Assembly (NCBI RefSeq): GCF_007644035.1
Contig: NZ_VMTV02000464.1
Span: 62,001-126,000, forward strand
DNA length: 64,000 nucleotides
DNA from: Vogesella mureinivorans
GTDB lineage: Bacteria; Pseudomonadota; Gammaproteobacteria; Burkholderiales; Chromobacteriaceae
Reading direction: 5' to 3'
This document shows, in pieces, positions 16,634 to 25,705 of the stretch. The notes below the pieces were generated by a model that saw only the letters and a program-made list of their open reading frames with translations, ran no database searches and was not told the origin of the DNA. Positions within the stretch are counted from its first letter, which is position 1; each line of letters begins with the position of its first letter. A program made the position numbers and the translations under genes.

Positions 16634-18028
16634 TTAGCGGTCGGCCTTGCCGGCCATGCTGGCCAGCGCCGCCAGCCGCGTGGCCAGCATGGCCGGGTGC
16701 CGCCCGGCGTCCTGTGCGGCCTCTACGCTGCGTATGGCCTGGCGCACCAGCATGGCACCGGGCCAGCGTAGCGGCTCGGGCGGAAACTGCGCCAGCGGCC
16801 CCTGTGCCAGCGGGCTGCGCGTCCAGGCGTTGTCCTGCCCTAGCAGCAGGCTGCTCAGTAGCTGCCCGCCCAGGTGGCACTGCACCACGCCATTGCCGGA
16901 ATACCCCATACCGTAAAACACGCGCCGGTAGCCGGGCAGCACGCCAAAGAACGGCAGGCCGGTGGCCGAGCGGTCGGACGCGCCGGTCCAGCTTTGCGCC
17001 AGCGGCACCTCGGCCAGCGCCGGAAAAAACCGCGCGATGGCCGCCTGCAGTTGGCCGCGGTAGGCGCTGGGCTGGTCAAAGTAGGCGTGCAGGCGGTTGC
17101 CCCAGGCAATGCGGTTGCCGCCTTTGCCCAGCATCAGCCGCCCGTCCGGCGTGCTGCGCCAGTAGTGCACAAAGGTGCGCAGGTCGCACACCGCCTGGCC
17201 ACGGTCCAGCCCCAGCTGCCGGATGATCTCGGGCGCAGGCTCGGTAACCACCATGTCGGACGATACCAGCACCACGCTGTCGGCTAGCTGGCCAAAGCGG
17301 CGCGGCATGGCGGCGTTTAGCGCCATCACCGCCTGCCATGCCTGTACGCAGCCCTGCGCGGTATGCACCCGCACCTTCTCGCCTTCTTGCAGGGTGGTCA
17401 TGGCGCTGTGTTCGTACACGCTGATGCCCATGGCGCGCGCCACGCGCAGCAGGCCGCGTACCAGCAGCGCCGGCTGCAGGCTGCCCGCTGCCGGGCTGTA
17501 CACCCCGTGCTGCAGCTGCGCGCTGCCACCCTGCGCCACGGTGGCGGCGGCGCCTAGCGGCTGCCAGCGGTTGCGGCCAACCTTGTCCAGTGCCGCCAGT
17601 ACGCCATCCAGCGCGCCTGCCTGGGCGGCGCTGCTGGCAGCGTACACGGCGCCGCCTAGCCGTATGCCGGCATCGATGCCGTGCTGGCGGCAGAAGCGGT
17701 CGATGTCGAACACGGCTTGTTCCGAGGCGGCCACCAGGCGGCCGGCCTCCTCGGCGCCGTACAGCTGGCACAGTGACAGGTATTTGGTGCTCCAGGTCAG
17801 CATGCAGCCACCGTTGCGCCCCGACGCGCCGCTGCCGCACAGGTCTTTTTCCAGCACCACGATGCGCCAGTGCGGCTGCGCCTGCTGCGTCATGATGGCG
17901 GTCCACAGCCCGGTAAAACCACCGCCCACAATGCACACGTCGGCCAGCAGCTCGCCCTGCAGCGGTACTGGCTGCGGCTGGCCCTCGGCGGTTAGCGCCT
18001 GTTGTAGCCAGAAGGCTTGCTGGCTCAC
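16634..18028 (-). CDS. FAD-dependent aminophosphonate oxidoreductase (TIGR03329-like)
   Basis: A protein of 464 residues of the DAO fold. The dinucleotide motif [13 protein letters not shown] is at about residues 32-44, followed by [16 protein letters not shown], the FAD-contacting segment of glycine/sarcosine-type oxidases. Its place at the end of phnW-phnX matches a described family of putative aminophosphonate oxidoreductases that occur beside phosphonate genes. N-methyl-AEP or a similar substituted AEP is a reasonable substrate guess, giving phosphonoacetaldehyde for PhnX. The start is GTG at 18028, overlapping the phnX stop by 3 bases (GTGA). The substrate is inference. Confidence 0.82.
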   Translation of the reverse strand: MSQQAFWLQQALTAEGQPQPVPLQGELLADVCIVGGGFTGLWTAIMTQQAQPHWRIVVLEKDLCGSGASGRNGGCMLTWSTKYLSLCQLYGAEEAGRLVAASEQAVFDIDRFCRQHGIDAGIRLGGAVYAASSAAQAGALDGVLAALDKVGRNRWQPLGAAATVAQGGSAQLQHGVYSPAAGSLQPALLVRGLLRVARAMGISVYEHSAMTTLQEGEKVRVHTAQGCVQAWQAVMALNAAMPRRFGQLADSVVLVSSDMVVTEPAPEIIRQLGLDRGQAVCDLRTFVHYWRSTPDGRLMLGKGGNRIAWGNRLHAYFDQPSAYRGQLQAAIARFFPALAEVPLAQSWTGASDRSATGLPFFGVLPGYRRVFYGMGYSGNGVVQCHLGGQLLSSLLLGQDNAWTRSPLAQGPLAQFPPEPLRWPGAMLVRQAIRSVEAAQDAGRHPAMLATRLAALASMAGKADR

Positions 18029-18840
18029 GGGCGTTCCCCATTGGCCAGGCGTGCCTCGATGGCGTCCAGCACCGCAGGCAGCTCGATGAGGGTGTCCACC
18101 ACGTAGTGCGCGCCGGCAGCGCGCAGCTGCGCCTCAGCCGGGGCGCGGTACTCGGCCTGCTGCGCCGGGCTCAGCGCCGCCCATTCATCGGCGGTTAGCC
18201 CCACGGCGTTGCCGCTGGCGGCCAGGCCGACTGTCCACATGCCGGCACGCAGGCCTTCGGCAATGCCCGGCACGGTGTCGTCTACCTTCACGCAGTGGCG
18301 CACATCGCCCACGCCCAGCGCCAGCACATTGTCCAGCGCCATCCACGGGCCGGGGCGGCCGCCGGCGGGCAGGTCGTCGGTAGCCACGGTGTGGTCGGGC
18401 GCGTAGCCGGCGGCGGCGGCCAGCGGCAGCAGCTGGTCCATCACCACGCGCGGGTAGCCGGAGCAGCTGCCTATTTTCAGGCCGCGTGCGCGCAGGCTGT
18501 CTACTGTGGCAATGGCGCCGGGGATGGGGGCGGAGTACTCGCCCACGCGTGCCACCTGCAGCGGCATGAATTCTGCGTATAGCGCGTCCACGTCGCTGTC
18601 CTGCATGGCGCGGCCAAAGCGTGCCTGCCAGCGTGCGGCCACGCCCGGCAGGCGGCCCAGCGCCTGGATGTGGTCCCACTTGGCCAGGCCCATGGGTACG
18701 CGGGCTTCGGCCATGCTGACCGGTACGCCGATGCGCGCGAATACGTCGATCAATACCTGGGTGGGGGCAAAGGAGCCGAAATCCACGACGGTGCCGGCCC
18801 AGTCGAAAATCACGGCTTCAAGGTGTTGGTAGGTGTGCAT
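18025..18840 (-). CDS. phnX: Phosphonoacetaldehyde hydrolase (phosphonatase)
   Basis: A protein of 271 residues of the HAD superfamily. The nucleophile motif [11 protein letters not shown] is at about residues 13-23. The cap-domain segment [14 protein letters not shown] holds the Lys that forms a Schiff base with phosphonoacetaldehyde, a signature of Phn[14 protein letters not shown] and [14 protein letters not shown] complete the HAD motifs. It cleaves the C-P bond to acetaldehyde and phosphate. The ATG at 18840 has GAGGAA upstream. It lies 10 bp after phnW and overlaps the oxidoreductase gene, so phnW-phnX-oxidoreductase is one unit. Confidence 0.95.
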   Translation of the reverse strand: MHTYQHLEAVIFDWAGTVVDFGSFAPTQVLIDVFARIGVPVSMAEARVPMGLAKWDHIQALGRLPGVAARWQARFGRAMQDSDVDALYAEFMPLQVARVGEYSAPIPGAIATVDSLRARGLKIGSCSGYPRVVMDQLLPLAAAAGYAPDHTVATDDLPAGGRPGPWMALDNVLALGVGDVRHCVKVDDTVPGIAEGLRAGMWTVGLAASGNAVGLTADEWAALSPAQQAEYRAPAEAQLRAAGAHYVVDTLIELPAVLDAIEARLANGERP

Positions 18841-18850
18841 GGTGTGTTCC

Positions 18851-19951
18851 TCAGGCAAGCCAGCCGAGCTGGCGCAGGGTGGAAATGATGACGTGGCAGG
18901 CCTGGCCGATTTCGGCCTGGTCGATGGCGCCGATGCAGCCCACGCGGAAGGTTTCCTGGTGGGTGAGCTTGCCGGGGTAGAGCACAAAGCCCTGTTCGCG
19001 CACCGCTTGGTACAAGGTAGCAAAGCGGTAGTCCGGGTGCGCCGGCGCGTGGAAGGTCAGGATGATGGGGGCCTGCAGCGCGGGCGGCAGAAACAGCGCC
19101 AGCCCGGCCTCGCCCAGGGTGTGCTGCAGCTGCGCCGCGTTGGCCGCATAGCGCGCCAGGCGTGCCGGCTGGCCACCTTCGGCCAGGTATTGGTCCAGCG
19201 CAGCGCGCAGCGCGGCAACCACGTGCGTGGGCGGGGTAAAGCGCCACTGGCCGGTGGCTTGCAGGTAGTCGTGCTGCGCGGCCAGGTCGAGCGACAGCGA
19301 GTGGCTGTTGCCGCGGCTGGTGGCCAGGCTGGCCTGGTTGACGATGACAAAGCCCATGCCGGGCACGCCTTCCAGGCATTTGTTGCTGCTGGCCACCAGT
19401 GCGTCGATGTGCAGCGCGGCCACGTCGATGGGCAGCGCGCCAAAGCTGGACATGGCGTCCACAATCAGGCGGCGGCCGGCGGCGTGCACCACGGCGGCCA
19501 GCTCGGCCAGCGGGTTCAGCATGCCGGTGCTGGTTTCGCAGTGCACCAGGCCTACATGGGTAATGGCCGGGTCGTCTTGCAGCAGCATGGCCAGGGTGGC
19601 GGCGTCCGGCGGGGTGTCGTCGGCGGTGGTGTACAGGCTGTGTTCGCGCCCCAGATAGCGGGCAATGTCGGCCATGCGGCGGCCGTAGGCGCCACCGGCC
19701 AGCACCAGCAGCTTGCCGCTGCGTGGTACCAGGTTGGCCACGGCGGCTTCGACGGCAAAGGTGCCGGAGCCTTGCAGGGGTACGCACACGTGGCTGCCCT
19801 GGCCGCCGGCAATGGCCAGCAGGTCGTGGCAGACGCTGGCGGTCAGCTGGTTGAAGCGGCTATCCCACGAGCCCCAGTCGGTAAGCATGGCGGTTTTGGT
19901 GGCCAGGCTGGTGGTGAGCGGGCCGGGGGTCAGCAGTATCGGTTCGCGCAT
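18851..19951 (-). CDS. phnW: 2-aminoethylphosphonate-pyruvate transaminase
   Basis: A protein of 366 residues, class V PLP transaminase. It starts [15 protein letters not shown], carries the cofactor-facing [11 protein letters not shown], and has the PLP Lys in [11 protein letters not shown] (near residue 194). It transfers the amino group of AEP to pyruvate, giving phosphonoacetaldehyde for PhnX and alanine. AAGGA lies 6 nt before the ATG. A half-palindrome ATCTAGATGTCT, also found upstream of the binding-protein gene, lies 15 bp before the start and suggests direct PhnR control of this unit. Confidence 0.95.
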   Translation of the reverse strand: MREPILLTPGPLTTSLATKTAMLTDWGSWDSRFNQLTASVCHDLLAIAGGQGSHVCVPLQGSGTFAVEAAVANLVPRSGKLLVLAGGAYGRRMADIARYLGREHSLYTTADDTPPDAATLAMLLQDDPAITHVGLVHCETSTGMLNPLAELAAVVHAAGRRLIVDAMSSFGALPIDVAALHIDALVASSNKCLEGVPGMGFVIVNQASLATSRGNSHSLSLDLAAQHDYLQATGQWRFTPPTHVVAALRAALDQYLAEGGQPARLARYAANAAQLQHTLGEAGLALFLPPALQAPIILTFHAPAHPDYRFATLYQAVREQGFVLYPGKLTHQETFRVGCIGAIDQAEIGQACHVIISTLRQLGWLA

Positions 19952-19966
19952 GGTGTTTCCTTGCTT

Positions 19967-19978
19967 ATCTAGATGTCT
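19967..19978 (-). promoter_or_regulatory. Putative PhnR operator of phnW
   Basis: ATCTAGATGTCT matches the first 12 bases of the perfect 16-bp palindrome at 24531-24546; the right arm is degenerate here (TCTTTGC). It lies between the phnW start and the terminator of the transporter unit. Confidence 0.55.
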
Positions 19979-19989
19979 TTGCGGGGTCA

Positions 19990-20012
19990 GAAAAACCGGG
20001 CCGCAGCCCGGT
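19990..20012 (-). terminator. Intrinsic terminator of the transporter unit
   Basis: On the minus strand ACCGGGC (20006-20012) pairs with GCCCGGT (19995-20001) and is followed by TTTTTC. It lies 11 bp past the permease stop and separates the two AEP transcription units. Confidence 0.75.
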
Positions 20013-20022
20013 AAGGCAGGGT

Positions 20023-21714
20023 TTACAGCGGGTGGCGCCAGCGCTGGCTACGCGCCAGCAGCCAGTGCGACAGCAGGGCAAACAGCAGGCAGGCGGCGCC
20101 GCTGCTGGCCACGATCAGGGTGGCCATGGCCGCGGCGGCGGCGGTATCGCCAGCGTCGTCCATGTTCAGCACCGCTACGGCTGCCAGCACGGTGTCTGGC
20201 GTGTACAGAAAGATCACCGCGGACACGGTGGTCATGGCCGACACAAAAAAGTAGCGGGCAATATCCAGCACCGCCGGCAGGCAGGTGGGCAGGGTGACGC
20301 GCCACAGCGTGCGCCACAGCGGTACTTTCAGCGAGGCGGCCACCGGCTCGAAATCGCCATCCAGCTGCGCCAGCGCCGTGCGCGCCGTCATGTGGGCGGT
20401 GGTGTAAAAGTGCGCCACCGAGCACAGCACCAGTATCGCCAGCGTGCCGTACAGGCCGTGCAGCGGGTTGGCCGCATGGTTGAAGAAAAAGATATAGCCC
20501 AGGCCCAGCACCAGCCCCGGCACCGCCATGGGCAGCATGGCCAGCGCGTGCAGCAGCTGCCCCGCCGTGCCGGCGGTGCGCAGCTTGCTGCTGCCCCAGG
20601 CGCCCAGAAACACCAGTACTGTGCCGGCCAGCGCGGTATACAGCGCCAGCTTCAGGCTGTTGGCAAACGCCAGCCAGCCGCCGCCGTCTACCAGGTCAAA
20701 GTCGAAATGCTGCAGCGTAAAGCCCAGCTGGTAAGGCCACTGTTGTATGAAGGCCGCCGCGATGGCGGTGCCCAGCAGCACCAGCAGCGCGCCACCCACC
20801 GCACTGCAGTACAGCAGCGCCAGCAGGCGCACCAGTGGCTGGCGCAGCGGCTGCAGCGGCTGTGCGCGCGCTGACACCTGGGTGCCCTGGCGCCGTTGCA
20901 GCCAGCGGTCTACCGCAAACGACAGCAGTGCCGGCAGCAGCAACAGCAGGCCGATCACCGCGCCGCGCGGGAAGTTCTGCTGGCCGATCACCTGCTTGTA
21001 CGCCTCTACCGCCAGCACCGGGTACTGGCCGCCGATCACCTTGGCCACGCCAAAGTCGGTGACCACCAGGGTGAACACCACCATGGCGGCCGACACCAGG
21101 CCGTAGCGCGTGGCGGGCAGGGTAATGGTGGCAAAGCGGCGCAGCGGGCCGGCGCCCAGCGTGCGCGCTGCTTCGTACAGCCTGGCGTCGCCCACCGCCA
21201 GCGCGGTGAGCAGAATCATCAGCGCGTGTGGAAAGGTGTAAAACGCCTCGCCCAGCACGATACCGGCAAAGCCGTAGATGCTGCCGTCGGCAAACCAGCT
21301 TTTCAGCAGGCCCTGGTGGCCAAACAGGTACACCAGAGAAATACCCGGCAGCAGCGATGGCGCCAGCAGCGGCAGCAGGGCCAGCAGGCGGAACAGCCCG
21401 CGCCCCGGCAGGGCCACACGGGTGAGCGCAGCGGCGTAGCCGTAGGCCAGCGGCAGCACCAGGGCGGTGGTGGCCAGCGCCACCTGCAGGCTGCCGCCCG
21501 CCGCGCGTGCCAGCCCCGGCTGCGCCAGCGTGTCGCGCAGCGGTGCCAGGCCGGCAAAGCTGCCGTCAGCGGCCAGCATGGCCTGGCCCAGGATGGCGGC
21601 TAGCGGTAGCAGCACGGCCAGCACCAGCAGGGCCAGCAGCAGCCACAGCAGCGCGCCGGCCTGGGTTTCGTCGCGGCTGGCGGCCAGGCGGCGCGGGGTG
21701 CTCAGGCTAGTCAT
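20023..21714 (-). CDS. AEP ABC transporter, two-domain permease (PhnU2-like)
   Basis: A protein of 563 residues that holds two binding-protein-dependent permease domains in one chain (about 20-285 and 300-560), as in FbpB and the type-2 AEP permeases. Each half has the cytoplasmic EAA loop: [21 protein letters not shown] and [20 protein letters not shown] (shortened). Around a dozen membrane helices are visible. It pairs with the ATPase and binding protein upstream to import AEP. The ATG at 21714 has AGGAG 7 nt upstream and overlaps the ATPase stop by 8 bp (ATGACTAG). Confidence 0.9.
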   Translation of the reverse strand: MTSLSTPRRLAASRDETQAGALLWLLLALLVLAVLLPLAAILGQAMLAADGSFAGLAPLRDTLAQPGLARAAGGSLQVALATTALVLPLAYGYAAALTRVALPGRGLFRLLALLPLLAPSLLPGISLVYLFGHQGLLKSWFADGSIYGFAGIVLGEAFYTFPHALMILLTALAVGDARLYEAARTLGAGPLRRFATITLPATRYGLVSAAMVVFTLVVTDFGVAKVIGGQYPVLAVEAYKQVIGQQNFPRGAVIGLLLLLPALLSFAVDRWLQRRQGTQVSARAQPLQPLRQPLVRLLALLYCSAVGGALLVLLGTAIAAAFIQQWPYQLGFTLQHFDFDLVDGGGWLAFANSLKLALYTALAGTVLVFLGAWGSSKLRTAGTAGQLLHALAMLPMAVPGLVLGLGYIFFFNHAANPLHGLYGTLAILVLCSVAHFYTTAHMTARTALAQLDGDFEPVAASLKVPLWRTLWRVTLPTCLPAVLDIARYFFVSAMTTVSAVIFLYTPDTVLAAVAVLNMDDAGDTAAAAAMATLIVASSGAACLLFALLSHWLLARSQRWRHPL

Positions 21715-22843
21715 GCTGCTTCTCCTCGCCGGCAAACACGCGCAGCCGTGCGGCGTTCAGCGACACCGGTACGCGCTGTTGCAGGCTGATATCCAGCTGC
21801 GCCAGCTGGGCGTGGGTGATGTCGGCCACCACGTTGGCCGCACCCCAGGCCGGTACGTGCAGGCTCACACGGTAGATGGGGCCCAGCAGCTCCAGCTTGG
21901 TGATATCGGCCAGTACCGCGTCGGGCGTGGCCGGCCAGCGCGGGTGCAGCACCAGGTCTTCCGGGCGGACAAACAGGGTAAGTGCACTGCCGGGCGGGGT
22001 GCCGTGCGGTGCGGGCAGCAGCAGCGACACATCGCCCAGCGTGGCGTGCAGCGCGCTGCGGCTGCGTGCGGCCAACCAGTTGCCCTGGCCGACAAAGCTG
22101 GCCACAAAGCGCGTGGCCGGCTCGCGGTACAGCGTAAACGGCGTGGCGCACTGCTCGATGCGCCCGCCGTTCATCACCACCACGCGGTCGGCCATGGTGA
22201 GCGCCTCTTCCTGGTCATGCGTGACCATGATGGTGGTAATGCCCAGCTTTTGCTGCAGGCTGCGGATCTCGCGGCGCAGGTGTTCGCGCACGCGGGCGTC
22301 CAGCGCCGACAGCGGCTCGTCCAGCAACAGCAGGCTGGGCGAGGTGGCCAGCGCGCGCGCCAGTGCCACGCGCTGCTGCTGGCCGCCGGACAGCTGCGCC
22401 GGGTATTTGCCGGCGATCTCGTCCAGGCCGATCAGCGCCAGCAGCTCGGCGACGCGGCGCTGTTTGTCACGGCGGGCACCGCCCAGGCCGTAGGCGATGT
22501 TGTCGGCCACGGTCAGGTTGGGAAACAGCGCGTAGCTCTGGAACACAATGCCGTAGTCGCGCTGCGCCGGTGGCAGCAGGGTGATGTCGCGGCCATCCAT
22601 GACGATCTGGCCGCTATCGGGTACATCCAGCCCGGCGATCTGGCGCAGCAGCGTGGTCTTGCCGCAGCCGGACGGGCCCAGCAGGCAGACGAACTCGCCC
22701 TTGCCGATGGTGAGGTCCAGCTGGCTCAGTACCTGTTGCTGGCCAAAGCGTTTGCTGATGCCGGCCAGGGTCAGGTAGGGGCGGGTGGCGGCGCCGTCGG
22801 CTGGCGGCGCTTTGTGCAGCAGGGTGGTGGGGTCGAGCTTCAT
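21707..22843 (-). CDS. phnT: AEP ABC transporter ATP-binding protein (PhnT-like)
   Basis: A protein of 378 residues. The ABC domain occupies about 20-255: Walker A GPSGCGKTTLL, Q-loop FQSYALFPN, signature LSGGQQQRVALARAL, Walker B LLLLDEPLSALD and switch VTHDQEEAL. A C-terminal TOBE-type regulatory region follows (about 270-375). It powers uptake of AEP with the fused permease. I chose the ATG at 22843, which overlaps the HD gene's stop as ATGA; the longer frame to 23077 is not homologous. Confidence 0.92.
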   Translation of the reverse strand: MKLDPTTLLHKAPPADGAATRPYLTLAGISKRFGQQQVLSQLDLTIGKGEFVCLLGPSGCGKTTLLRQIAGLDVPDSGQIVMDGRDITLLPPAQRDYGIVFQSYALFPNLTVADNIAYGLGGARRDKQRRVAELLALIGLDEIAGKYPAQLSGGQQQRVALARALATSPSLLLLDEPLSALDARVREHLRREIRSLQQKLGITTIMVTHDQEEALTMADRVVVMNGGRIEQCATPFTLYREPATRFVASFVGQGNWLAARSRSALHATLGDVSLLLPAPHGTPPGSALTLFVRPEDLVLHPRWPATPDAVLADITKLELLGPIYRVSLHVPAWGAANVVADITHAQLAQLDISLQQRVPVSLNAARLRVFAGEEKQHD

Positions 22844-23406
22844 GGTGTGGCTTTCAAAACGTTGGCCGCAATAGCCAGGTAGTGCGCCAGCGGCGGCGGG
22901 CTGGCGGCAGGGTCTTTGGCCAGGTCGTCGCAGTGGCGCAATAACACCGCGTCGGCTGCCCACGGGCGGGCGGCAAAGCGCTGGCAGGCGGCGGCGCTCA
23001 TCACGCCGCCTTGCAGTAGCAGCGAGGCTTGCGAGGCCGGCGATAGCGCGGCGTGGTAGCCGGGCTGCACGGCGCACAAATAGCGTTTGGCGGCCACGTG
23101 CAGGGCAATGGGCTGCAATACCTCGTCCGCAAACAGGTGTTGCAGGCTGTGTACGGCCACCGCTTCGTGGTGGTCGTTAATGCCGTTTGTGACGTCCTCG
23201 TCGCCCTGTTCGCACACCAGGTGGCCCAGGTCGTGCAGCAGGGCGGCGGTAATCAGCGCCGGGCTGGCCCCCGCTTGTTCGGCCGCGTGGGCGCTTTGCA
23301 GGGCGTGCTGCAGCTGGCTGATGGCTTCGCCGCCGTACAGGCGCGTGCCACTGCCGGCCAGCAGGCTGGCGATATCGTCCAGGCGGGTAAGCGGGGTGCT
23401 GGGCAT
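22840..23406 (-). CDS. PhnZ-like HD-domain diiron oxygenase (phosphonate-operon HD protein)
   Basis: A protein of 188 residues. It belongs to the HD proteins found in phosphonate operons and is closest in pattern to PhnZ, the mixed-valent diiron oxygenase that cleaves (R)-2-amino-1-hydroxyethylphosphonate to glycine and phosphate. The expected residues sit at the expected places: Tyr24 and Glu27 (substrate-triggered iron site), His34, His58-Asp59, His62, His80, His103, Lys107 and Asp160/161. No PhnY-type dioxygenase gene, which would make the hydroxylated substrate, occurs in this window. It overlaps phnT (ATGA) and follows the binding-protein gene, so it is co-expressed with uptake. Confidence 0.85.
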   Translation of the reverse strand: MPSTPLTRLDDIASLLAGSGTRLYGGEAISQLQHALQSAHAAEQAGASPALITAALLHDLGHLVCEQGDEDVTNGINDHHEAVAVHSLQHLFADEVLQPIALHVAAKRYLCAVQPGYHAALSPASQASLLLQGGVMSAAACQRFAARPWAADAVLLRHCDDLAKDPAASPPPLAHYLAIAANVLKATP

Positions 23407-23448
23407 GGGGTGCTCCGGCGGCGGGGCGGGCCCGCCGCGTGGGGTGGC

Positions 23449-24462
23449 TTATTTCGGCTCGGATTTGTTGTCGTAGCGGCGGGTCCACTCGGCCAGGATG
23501 CGGTCACGGTTGGCCGCAGACCAGCGCAGGTCTTGCTTCACCAGGCGTTTTTCGTAGTCGGCAGGGATGTGCGGGTTGGGCTTGGCAATGCCGGGCATGG
23601 CCACGATGGCGAAGTTCTTCTCGTACAGCTCGTTAGCCGACTGCGAGGCAGACCAGTCGGCCAGGCTGCGGGCAGCGGCCAGGTTGCGCGTGCCTTTCAG
23701 GATGGCGGTGGCTTCTACATCCCAGCCCAGGCCTTCTTTGGGGAACACCACGTCAATTGGCGCCCCACCGTCTTTCAGCTTGGCGGCGCGGTATTCAAAG
23801 GCAATACCGATAGGGAACTCGCCGGCGGCGGCCTGTTTGCACGGCTTGGAGCCGGAGTGGGTGTACTGCGCAATGTTCTGGTGCAGCTTGTCCATATAGG
23901 ACCAGCCTTCTTTTTCGCCAAACAGCGTGAGCCAGGCGGTAACGTCAAAATAACCGGTGCCGCTGGAGGCCGGGTTCGGCATCACGATCTTGCCTTTGTA
24001 TTCCGGCTTCAGCAGGTCTTTCCAGCTTTCCGGTTTTTTCAGGCCCTGCTTGGCGGCCTCGACGGTGTTAAAGCAGATGGCGGCGCCCCAGACATCCATG
24101 CCTACCCAGGCTGGCGGGTTGCTGTCGTCTACGTAGGCTTTGCTGAGTCTGGCCACGTTCTTGGGGGCGTAGGGCTGCAGCATGCCTTCTTTTTCCAGCA
24201 CCAGCAGCGAAGACGCTGCCACGCCCATCACCACGTCGGCCTGCGGGTTGGCTTTTTCGGCCAGCAGCTTGGCGGTAATGATGCCGGTGGAGTCGCGCAC
24301 CCAGCGCAGCTTCACGTCCGGGTATTCCTGCTCGAACTTTTGCTGGTAGGCCTTCAGCTGGTCGGCTTCCAGTGCGGTGTACACGGTAAGGGTGGTGTCG
24401 GCCAGGGCGGCCAGGCTGGTGGTGGCCAGCACGGCGGCCAGCAGGGTGCGAGGGGTGAGCAT
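23449..24462 (-). CDS. phnS: AEP ABC transporter substrate-binding protein (PhnS-like)
   Basis: A protein of 337 residues with a signal peptide (MLTPRTLLAAVLATTSLAALA). The mature protein is of the iron/AEP-type binding family: TLTVYTALEADQLKAYQQKF, DVVMGVAASSLLVLEKEG, and NPASSGTGYFDV, the anion-binding turn. It would deliver AEP to the permease. The ATG at 24462 was chosen by the signal peptide. It starts the second AEP unit, behind a perfect palindromic operator at 24531-24546, and is 42 bp from the HD gene. Confidence 0.92.
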   Translation of the reverse strand: MLTPRTLLAAVLATTSLAALADTTLTVYTALEADQLKAYQQKFEQEYPDVKLRWVRDSTGIITAKLLAEKANPQADVVMGVAASSLLVLEKEGMLQPYAPKNVARLSKAYVDDSNPPAWVGMDVWGAAICFNTVEAAKQGLKKPESWKDLLKPEYKGKIVMPNPASSGTGYFDVTAWLTLFGEKEGWSYMDKLHQNIAQYTHSGSKPCKQAAAGEFPIGIAFEYRAAKLKDGGAPIDVVFPKEGLGWDVEATAILKGTRNLAAARSLADWSASQSANELYEKNFAIVAMPGIAKPNPHIPADYEKRLVKQDLRWSAANRDRILAEWTRRYDNKSEPK

Positions 24463-24530
24463 GTCGTGCGCCTTGTGTCGGGTTGGGAGACAGGGCGCAC
24501 TGTACGCGGCCAACGTTACAGGCTATTTAC

Positions 24531-24546
24531 ATCTAGATGTCTAGAT
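24531..24546. promoter_or_regulatory. Putative PhnR operator of the binding-protein unit
   Basis: ATCTAGA-TG-TCTAGAT is a perfect 7+2+7 palindrome between phnR and phnS. On the minus strand it overlaps a possible promoter, TAGACA then 17 bp then TGTAAC. The same left arm precedes phnW. Confidence 0.7.
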
Positions 24547-24605
24547 GAATTTGTGTGCCCTACGCCACACCATGTGGCGCTGGCGCAGCAGCTGGCTGTC
24601 TGGAT

Positions 24606-25337
24606 TTACAGGCTGTCGGGGGTGATTTCTACCTGCACGCTGTCACCGCCAAAACGGGTGATGCCGTATTCGATAGGGGTGCCGGTGTTGTCGGTGTACA
24701 CGCTTTCCACGTACAGCACCGGCTGCTGCTTGCCCTGGCCCAGCGCGGCGGCTACCTCGGGGCGCGGCAGGCGGGCGCTGATGCGGCTCAGGCTGCGGCG
24801 AAAGCTGGCGATGCCCAGGCGGGCAAAGGCTTCGCTGGTGCTGCGGCTCTGGCGGTAGTGCTCGATAAAGCCATCGAAACGCGGCAGGGGAAAGTACTGG
24901 GTACAGACGCTGACCGGCTTGCCATCGGCCAGGTCCAGCGCCTCTACCCGCAGCACCTGGCTACCAGTGGGCACGGCCAGCATCCGCGCGACGGCGTCGC
25001 TGGCGGGCTCGAAATGGCAGGACTGGATGTCTACGTCGCTGACCAGGTGCTGGTCGCTAAGGCTGTGGGAAAAGCGGCTGCTTTTGCCCAGGCGGTAGGC
25101 AATGATTTCTTCTTGTACAAAGGTGCCGCGGCCGCGCTCTATGCGCACCAGGCCTTTGTCTTGCAGGTGCTGGATGGCCTGGCGTACGGTGTGGCGGTTC
25201 ACGGCAAAGCGTTCGGCCAGGGCGGTTTCATTGGGCAGGCGGCCGCTGAGGGTGCGGGCCAGGATTTCCTGGCTAAGGGTGGCTTCGATCTGCAGCCATA
25301 GCGGCGTGCCGGCGGGGCGGGCGGTGCGTTTGTTCAT
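24606..25337 (-). CDS. phnR: GntR/HutC-family transcriptional regulator of AEP genes
   Basis: A protein of 243 residues. The N-terminal winged helix (about 10-75: NETALAERFAVNRHTVRQAI) is followed by a UTRA ligand domain (about 95-240: GSQVLRVEALDLADGKPV, IEYGITRFGGDSVQVEI). It matches the regulators that control AEP uptake and degradation, probably repressing until AEP or phosphonoacetaldehyde binds. It lies upstream of phnS on the same strand with the operator between. Local autoregulation is possible. Confidence 0.9.
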   Translation of the reverse strand: MNKRTARPAGTPLWLQIEATLSQEILARTLSGRLPNETALAERFAVNRHTVRQAIQHLQDKGLVRIERGRGTFVQEEIIAYRLGKSSRFSHSLSDQHLVSDVDIQSCHFEPASDAVARMLAVPTGSQVLRVEALDLADGKPVSVCTQYFPLPRFDGFIEHYRQSRSTSEAFARLGIASFRRSLSRISARLPRPEVAAALGQGKQQPVLYVESVYTDNTGTPIEYGITRFGGDSVQVEITPDSL

Positions 25338-25430
25338 GGTGTGCGGGCAAAAAGGATTTGCGCGACATTACCATGACAATGTGACAGCTGACAGCGCGTG
25401 CGCTGGCTGTGCGGTAGCCGAAAAGGCAAA

Positions 25431-25456
25431 AGGCCCCTGTCTTGCGACAGGGGCCT
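25431..25456 (-). terminator. Intrinsic terminator of tRNA-Thr
   Basis: Perfect 11-bp stem AGGCCCCTGTC (25431-25441)/GACAGGGGCCT (25446-25456) with a 4-nt loop; on the minus strand it runs into TTTTGCCTTTT. It lies 7 bp beyond the tRNA 3' end. Confidence 0.88.
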
Positions 25457-25463
25457 AAATGCT

Positions 25464-25539
25464 TGGTGCCGGAGAAAGGAGTCGAACCCTCGACCTTCTG
25501 ATTACAAGTCAGCTGCTCTACCAACTGAGCTACACCGGC
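25464..25539 (-). tRNA. tRNA-Thr (anticodon TGT)
   Basis: A full cloverleaf on the minus strand, beginning GCCGGTGTAGCTCAG and ending CTCCGGCACCA with CCA encoded. The anticodon loop is CTTGTAA, so the anticodon is TGT (threonine, ACA). The T arm has GGTTCGACTCC. Two imperfect pairs are visible, U6-U67 in the acceptor stem and G27-A43 in the anticodon stem. A terminator follows. Confidence 0.96.
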
Positions 25540-25636
25540 GTAGGACGCGAATATTAGACAAGCCCGCCCGCTTTGGCAAGCCCCTGCATGCAAAATTTTT
25601 GCATGCATGCAGGTAGAACGGGGGCGGCTGGCGGGT

Positions 25637-25705
25637 TTACTGCATCCACACCAGGTTGGCCCATATTTCGTCCAGGTGGATGCGGTGCTGGAAGAGGCGT
25701 TTCAT
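25637..25705 (-). CDS. Candidate 22-residue peptide of unknown function
   Basis: An ATG at 25705 with an ideal ribosome site (AGGAG, 7-nt spacer) opens a 22-codon frame ending in TAA. The peptide starts MKRLFQHRIHLDEIW and ends ANLVWMQ; it has five basic residues (counting His) near the start and two Trp late. I do not recognise it. It could be a leader peptide, a membrane-acting micropeptide or a modified-peptide precursor. The DNA also has an inverted repeat (GCATCCAC/GTGGATGC, 25642-25683), so a structured leader RNA is an alternative. Upstream, 25740-25810 is strikingly AT-rich and could hold promoters for this gene and for the divergent methyltransferase. Confidence 0.5.
   Translation of the reverse strand: MKRLFQHRIHLDEIWANLVWMQ

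Noticed and set aside
25464-25539. tRNA-Thr as an integration site for a genomic island.
   Set aside because: No integrase or repeated tRNA 3' end is present nearby.
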